Source of the DNA: a bacterium ADurb.Bin243
Lineage (GTDB): Bacteria > Muiribacteriota > UBA9980
NCBI GenBank assembly: GCA_002069765.1
Contig: MWBZ01000029.1
Span: 1 to 43,082, forward strand
DNA: 43,082 bases
Reading direction: 5' to 3'
Below, piece after piece: positions 39,258 to 43,082 of the stretch. Position 1 is the first letter of the stretch, and each line of letters opens with the position of its first letter. A program made the position numbers and the translations under genes. The notes below the pieces were generated by a model. The model ran no database searches, was not told the origin of the DNA, and saw only the letters and a program-made list of their open reading frames with translations.

Positions 39258-42200
39258 AAGCACCTTCCGTATTTTCCTGTTATCTTTTCTTATCCTTCTT
39301 TATATGATACCGGCCGCCTCCGATGCAGCAAAAAGCTTTTCTACCACTGCTCGCCACGATTACGCCGCCGTGGAAAAATATATCGTGACGCTCGATCTTA
39401 TTGCTGAAAAACACATGGTTTCCGGCGAAGTAGAAATTATCGCGCCTCCCGGCGTTAATTTCAGCGGCGAAGTAACGTTAAACCTTCACGAAGACATGGA
39501 CGTTCGTTCGCTGTCCGTTTTTCCCGGCGGCGCAAAAACTTTCAAACGCGAGGGAGATCTCATAAAACTAAACGCCGGGCCGGGCGCTTCAAAAATTTTC
39601 GCGTCTTTTTACGGCGACCCTTCAAGATACATAACGCCCAAAAATTCATTCACATATATCGGCAAAGAAGGCTGCTACTTCGACGATCTTTGCAGTTATT
39701 TTCCCAGAGCCGGTTTCGACCAGAAATCTTTCTTCGAGCTGAGCGTCGCTCACGATAAAAACTGGACTCCGCTCACGCAGGGCGAGATGATTTCGTCATT
39801 CGAAACTTCAGGCGGCAGGGTGGTTTCTCATTTCATTAACGCCAAAAAATCCAGATGCCATACTCTCGCGGCCGGCCCCTATTCAAAAATATCTTCCGGC
39901 GAGGAAACACCTTTTAAAATAAATGTCTTTTTCTACGAAAAAGATTCCGAAGCGGCGGAAGAATATTTAAAAGAGGCGCGCTCCGCGCTCGATTTTTATC
40001 GTTCCAGCTACGGCGATAACGGCATTAAAACGCTTAACATAGTAGAAGTGGAAAAAGTGTTCCCGGGCGGTTACGGGCCTGAAGAAGTCGTATATATCAC
40101 CGCTTCTGCGTTCGGCGGCGAAGGCGTGGATAGCGAGCTTCTGGCGCACGAAATCGCGCATCAATGGTTCGGCAATTTCGTGCTCGGAGAGTTTCCGGAA
40201 TCTAATTTTTTAAACGAGGCTTTCGCAACCTACGCTTCGCTGGAATACGTCAGGGAAAAGCACGGCGCCATTTATCAAAAAAAATACGACGAACTCAGGC
40301 GGCAATATCTATCATATCGCTTCAGAGCGGGCAAAGACGAAAAATCCATCGCGGACGCTTCGAAAAATCCTACGGCCGGCTTCGCTTATCAAACCCTCAT
40401 ATATTACAGAGGAATGATGGTTTTAAAAGCGTCTCTTCATTACCTCGGCCTCGCGCTTGATAAAAGCCAGTCATCGCTCGTTCGCGATTATCTTTCCTAT
40501 TTCGCCGAAAAAACCCTTACCGTGGAAGATTTTAAAGCCCGCTTATTCGATAAGAGTTCCAGTTTTTTTTCCGCGAACCGCATAGTCAACGAAAAGGCTT
40601 TTGAAACGGCGAGTTTCGTTTTCGACTCTTTTTACGGCTCCACCGCGGCGATCGAGCTGCGCGTAAACGGGGCCGTTTTTCAAAAAAACTCCGGCGGCTC
40701 TTTAAGGGCCCTTATAGAGCTCGAGCGAACCGATAATATAGACCGCGACTTCGAATTGGATATCGCGTTTTACGCTTCGGAAAACCAGGACGCGTTAAAG
40801 CCTTCCACGCCGGCATCTAATAGACGTTTTTCCAGAAGGAATTCGAATCTTTCCGGAAAAATAGAGTTGATTTCCGACGCCGGCGATTATAAGTTAATCG
40901 AGCGTAAAAAATTTAACGCCCGGCGCGGCGTTAATAATCTCGATTTCACTCTATCTACAAATCGCGAAAATATAAAATACATTATTGACGAGGGCAACGA
41001 TCATCTAATTTCTTATGCCGCAGACAGTTTCGGACCTCCTCCCGCAGCAACGGATTCGGTGGCGGTCTTCAGCGAAAGCTCGCCGCTTGCGCAAAAATTC
41101 CGCGATTTCTGCCGCGAGCTGGCGGGCAAAATCTGCTCTGAAACGGTATCCGACAATTTATTCAACCCGCGGGATTTTTTAAAATACCGCAATATAATTT
41201 TAATCGGCGATTTCAGTGAAAGCCCTTTAAAGCGTTTTATTACCCAAAATTTTAACGTCGATTTCGACGGCCGGAAAGCTTTTACCAAAAATTGCTTCAA
41301 CGAGAGAACTCTTGATTTAGATAATGGCGTTTCAGCCGAATTCAGCATGAAAAACCCGCTTTTAAAAAACGGGACCGTCACTCTGCTTTTATTCTCAAAT
41401 CAACCGGGCGCCAGAGGATACACTCATCTTAACAGAACGTTCAACGATTATTGCCTTTACGACATTTTTTCAAAAACATTAAAGGCCGACAGCTTCAACT
41501 ACGGCTTATCGGGCAGCCTCCGGCCCGGCCCGCAAAACGTTAAAATTTTATATTCTTCGGCGGGCCTGGATAAATATTACATATCCGGCGCGCCGGCGAC
41601 TCTTTTGTTCGACATATACAACGCATCAGGCGAAACGGTCGAAGCGGTCCTGGAAACCGGCGACGATCAAAGCGGCAGGCGCGAAGAGCCGTTGGCGCTG
41701 GCTCCGAAACAAATCACCAGGCATGAATCCAGGCCTTTGATATTAAAGCGGAATTCCGTAGACTTCGCACTGCGCGGCTCCGGAGGAATCGTTTTAGAAA
41801 AAAACGTTCTGAGCGGAACCGCTTTAGCTCCCCGCACCGCTTCTTATGCGGTATGCGCTCACGACGGCTCAAAAGCGGACTCGATAGTCTCGGCTATAAA
41901 TTTCATTTATTCGCATTATTTGAAAAGCGCTTCATACGCTCAGACCGCTAAAGTCAATTTAGCCTTCGCCCCGTTAAATCCGCTTTCCTATTCAGGATTT
42001 AAAGGCATAGTGCTGGACGGCTTCGATATGGCCTCGGCCCCGCAAGCTTTCGATGAAACGCTTAAAAGCTATGTACAGGCGGGAGGGCGCGTAATAATAT
42101 CGGGCGGAAGGATGAGCGAAATTTATTCGGCCCGTACGGCGCGGTTCATGAAAGAAATTTTCAGCGTCGATTTAAACAGCTCTAAAATCCACGACTTCGA

Positions 42201-43082
42201 CACGCAGAAGCCGGGCGTGAGAAGCCGCTTTTTAAAGAACGGAACGTATTTTTTCACCGCGCCCGACTGGAAAACGGTGCTCAACCCTTCGGCCGCGAAT
42301 TTTTTTTCGTCCGCGGCCGGCGAATCTTTCTCGCCTTCTATCGGCGGCGACAATCCTAATTTTTTATTCGAAAGCGGCCTTTCCGGCGAAGCGCGGCTTA
42401 AAAGCGGCACCCCTCCGCTTATAATGTTCGGTTCGAGGCTGATACGCAAAAAAATGGGCAACGGGGCGTTTTATTATCTGCCTTACGATTTTTCTGACGA
42501 AGTATTAAAAAACTCCATTGAAAATTTTTATATATCTAAAACGCTATTCGGGGATTCGGATAAATCTGTAAAGCATCTGGTAAACGGCGAAGCCCCGGAA
42601 CTGGTAATGTACGATCCATCGGAAAAAAGCTGGCCCTTAAATATCCAATATTTCATAATCTTTATGCTGATTTACATTCTTTCTTTTTCCATGATTTATC
42701 TTCATGCGCTTAAAACAAAAACCGGATTTAAATATATTATTTACAGCGTTTCTCTAACGGCCTTTTATTGTTTGCTTCTGGCGGCTGCAGGATATTCAAT
42801 AACCGATTTCAAGTACCCTCCCCAGATATTGAGCTACTGCGAAGTTCCGCCGTACTATGCCGGCCCGCTTCTCAGGACGGATTTTTATAAAATCTGGGGC
42901 GGCGGAGAACCTCGGCTTTCAATCGAATTCGAAGGGCTTCATCTTTCGCACGCGACCGCTGGAAGCTACTTCAACAAAATAAATTTTACCGATACCCCGT
43001 CCGGAAATAAAGTAGAAGTTTATAACCCGCTTATTTTTTATCCGGTAATTTTTTCCTCACGAAATAACGGCGGGGCCGCCGT
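39250..43082 (+). CDS. Very large membrane protein with M1-type peptidase domain (3' end outside window)
   Basis: A frame open for at least 1,277 residues to the window edge. Signal peptide (1-29, ending AASDA), an M1-like N-terminal beta domain (about 30-200), then the zinc site HEIAH (300-304) and Glu323 in NEAF, the exact M1 spacing. The exopeptidase GAMEN motif is replaced by GGYGPEE, so aminopeptidase activity is doubtful. About 600-1120 is a long beta-rich region with a flavodoxin/GATase-like stretch near 930-950 (SYVQAGGRVIISGG). Two membrane helices (about 1133-1155 and 1163-1180) follow, then more outer-facing sequence. The ATG overlaps the BMP gene stop by eight bases, so they are coupled. 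Confidence 0.85.
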   Translation, partial: MTKSTFRIFLLSFLILLYMIPAASDAAKSFSTTARHDYAAVEKYIVTLDLIAEKHMVSGEVEIIAPPGVNFSGEVTLNLHEDMDVRSLSVFPGGAKTFKREGDLIKLNAGPGASKIFASFYGDPSRYITPKNSFTYIGKEGCYFDDLCSYFPRAGFDQKSFFELSVAHDKNWTPLTQGEMISSFETSGGRVVSHFINAKKSRCHTLAAGPYSKISSGEETPFKINVFFYEKDSEAAEEYLKEARSALDFYRSSYGDNGIKTLNIVEVEKVFPGGYGPEEVVYITASAFGGEGVDSELLAHEIAHQWFGNFVLGEFPESNFLNEAFATYASLEYVREKHGAIYQKKYDELRRQYLSYRFRAGKDEKSIADASKNPTAGFAYQTLIYYRGMMVLKASLHYLGLALDKSQSSLVRDYLSYFAEKTLTVEDFKARLFDKSSSFFSANRIVNEKAFETASFVFDSFYGSTAAIELRVNGAVFQKNSGGSLRALIELERTDNIDRDFELDIAFYASENQDALKPSTPASNRRFSRRNSNLSGKIELISDAGDYKLIERKKFNARRGVNNLDFTLSTNRENIKYIIDEGNDHLISYAADSFGPPPAATDSVAVFSESSPLAQKFRDFCRELAGKICSETVSDNLFNPRDFLKYRNIILIGDFSESPLKRFITQNFNVDFDGRKAFTKNCFNERTLDLDNGVSAEFSMKNPLLKNGTVTLLLFSNQPGARGYTHLNRTFNDYCLYDIFSKTLKADSFNYGLSGSLRPGPQNVKILYSSAGLDKYYISGAPATLLFDIYNASGETVEAVLETGDDQSGRREEPLALAPKQITRHESRPLILKRNSVDFALRGSGGIVLEKNVLSGTALAPRTASYAVCAHDGSKADSIVSAINFIYSHYLKSASYAQTAKVNLAFAPLNPLSYSGFKGIVLDGFDMASAPQAFDETLKSYVQAGGRVIISGGRMSEIYSARTARFMKEIFSVDLNSSKIHDFDTQKPGVRSRFLKNGTYFFTAPDWKTVLNPSAANFFSSAAGESFSPSIGGDNPNFLFESGLSGEARLKSGTPPLIMFGSRLIRKKMGNGAFYYLPYDFSDEVLKNSIENFYISKTLFGDSDKSVKHLVNGEAPELVMYDPSEKSWPLNIQYFIIFMLIYILSFSMIYLHALKTKTGFKYIIYSVSLTAFYCLLLAAAGYSITDFKYPPQILSYCEVPPYYAGPLLRTDFYKIWGGGEPRLSIEFEGLHLSHATAGSYFNKINFTDTPSGNKVEVYNPLIFYPVIFSSRNNGGAA

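Overview
The window looks like part of a chromosome from an uncultured, deep-branching bacterium with a Firmicutes-like housekeeping core. The minus strand carries spoVG - tRNA-Gln - glmU - prs - TPR gene - pth, which recalls the Bacillus/Clostridia spoVG-glmU-prs-ctc-pth block with a TPR gene where ctc would sit. TPR proteins, FapA/DUF342, type IV pilin-like proteins and hybrid histidine kinases are abundant, which would suit candidate phyla such as Riflebacteria or Wallbacteria. That placement is only a guess. Stop codons are overwhelmingly TAA. Several promoters match the sigma-70 consensus closely with an exact 17-bp spacer.

Layout. 1-690 has no gene: a consensus promoter fires leftward out of the window, followed by heptamer repeats, two strong hairpins and a terminator. 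701-6156 (minus) holds an alpha/beta hydrolase, a TPR-gluzincin protein, a small MTIRPID-type protein, a Jag-N/FapA protein and a FliA/WhiG sigma factor with its own promoter. 6244-12034 (minus) is the pth-TPR-prs-glmU-tRNA-spoVG block. 12213-23891 (minus) is a close-packed run of two hybrid histidine kinases (one apparently a pseudokinase), a WecB-type epimerase, a membrane TPR protein and a coiled-coil protein with a receiver-like domain. 24167-27681 (plus) is an operon of an iron-sulfur protein, a DUF4416 protein, an EamA transporter and a TPR protein.

27694-33110 (minus) is a minor-pilin cluster: two TPR lipoproteins, an 897-residue GspK/PilX-like protein without Glu5, a PilV/GspI-like and a PulJ/GspJ-like prepilin. 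It is divergent from 33312-37026 (plus), a PocR-PAS histidine kinase split by a frameshift, an Rcp1-like receiver and a multiply broken hybrid kinase. Both face a shared spacer where a perfect 13-bp inverted repeat overlaps both -35 boxes, suggesting joint control of pilus and sensor. 37193-43082 (plus) holds an MBL-fold hydrolase, a membrane-anchored BMP-family binding protein and a very large M1-peptidase-like membrane protein that runs off the window.

The most interesting parts are the pilus/sensor locus with its shared symmetrical promoter region, the frameshift at an A8 slippery site, the decaying hybrid kinase, the pseudokinase next to an intact paralogue, and the giant M1-like membrane protein lacking GAMEN.
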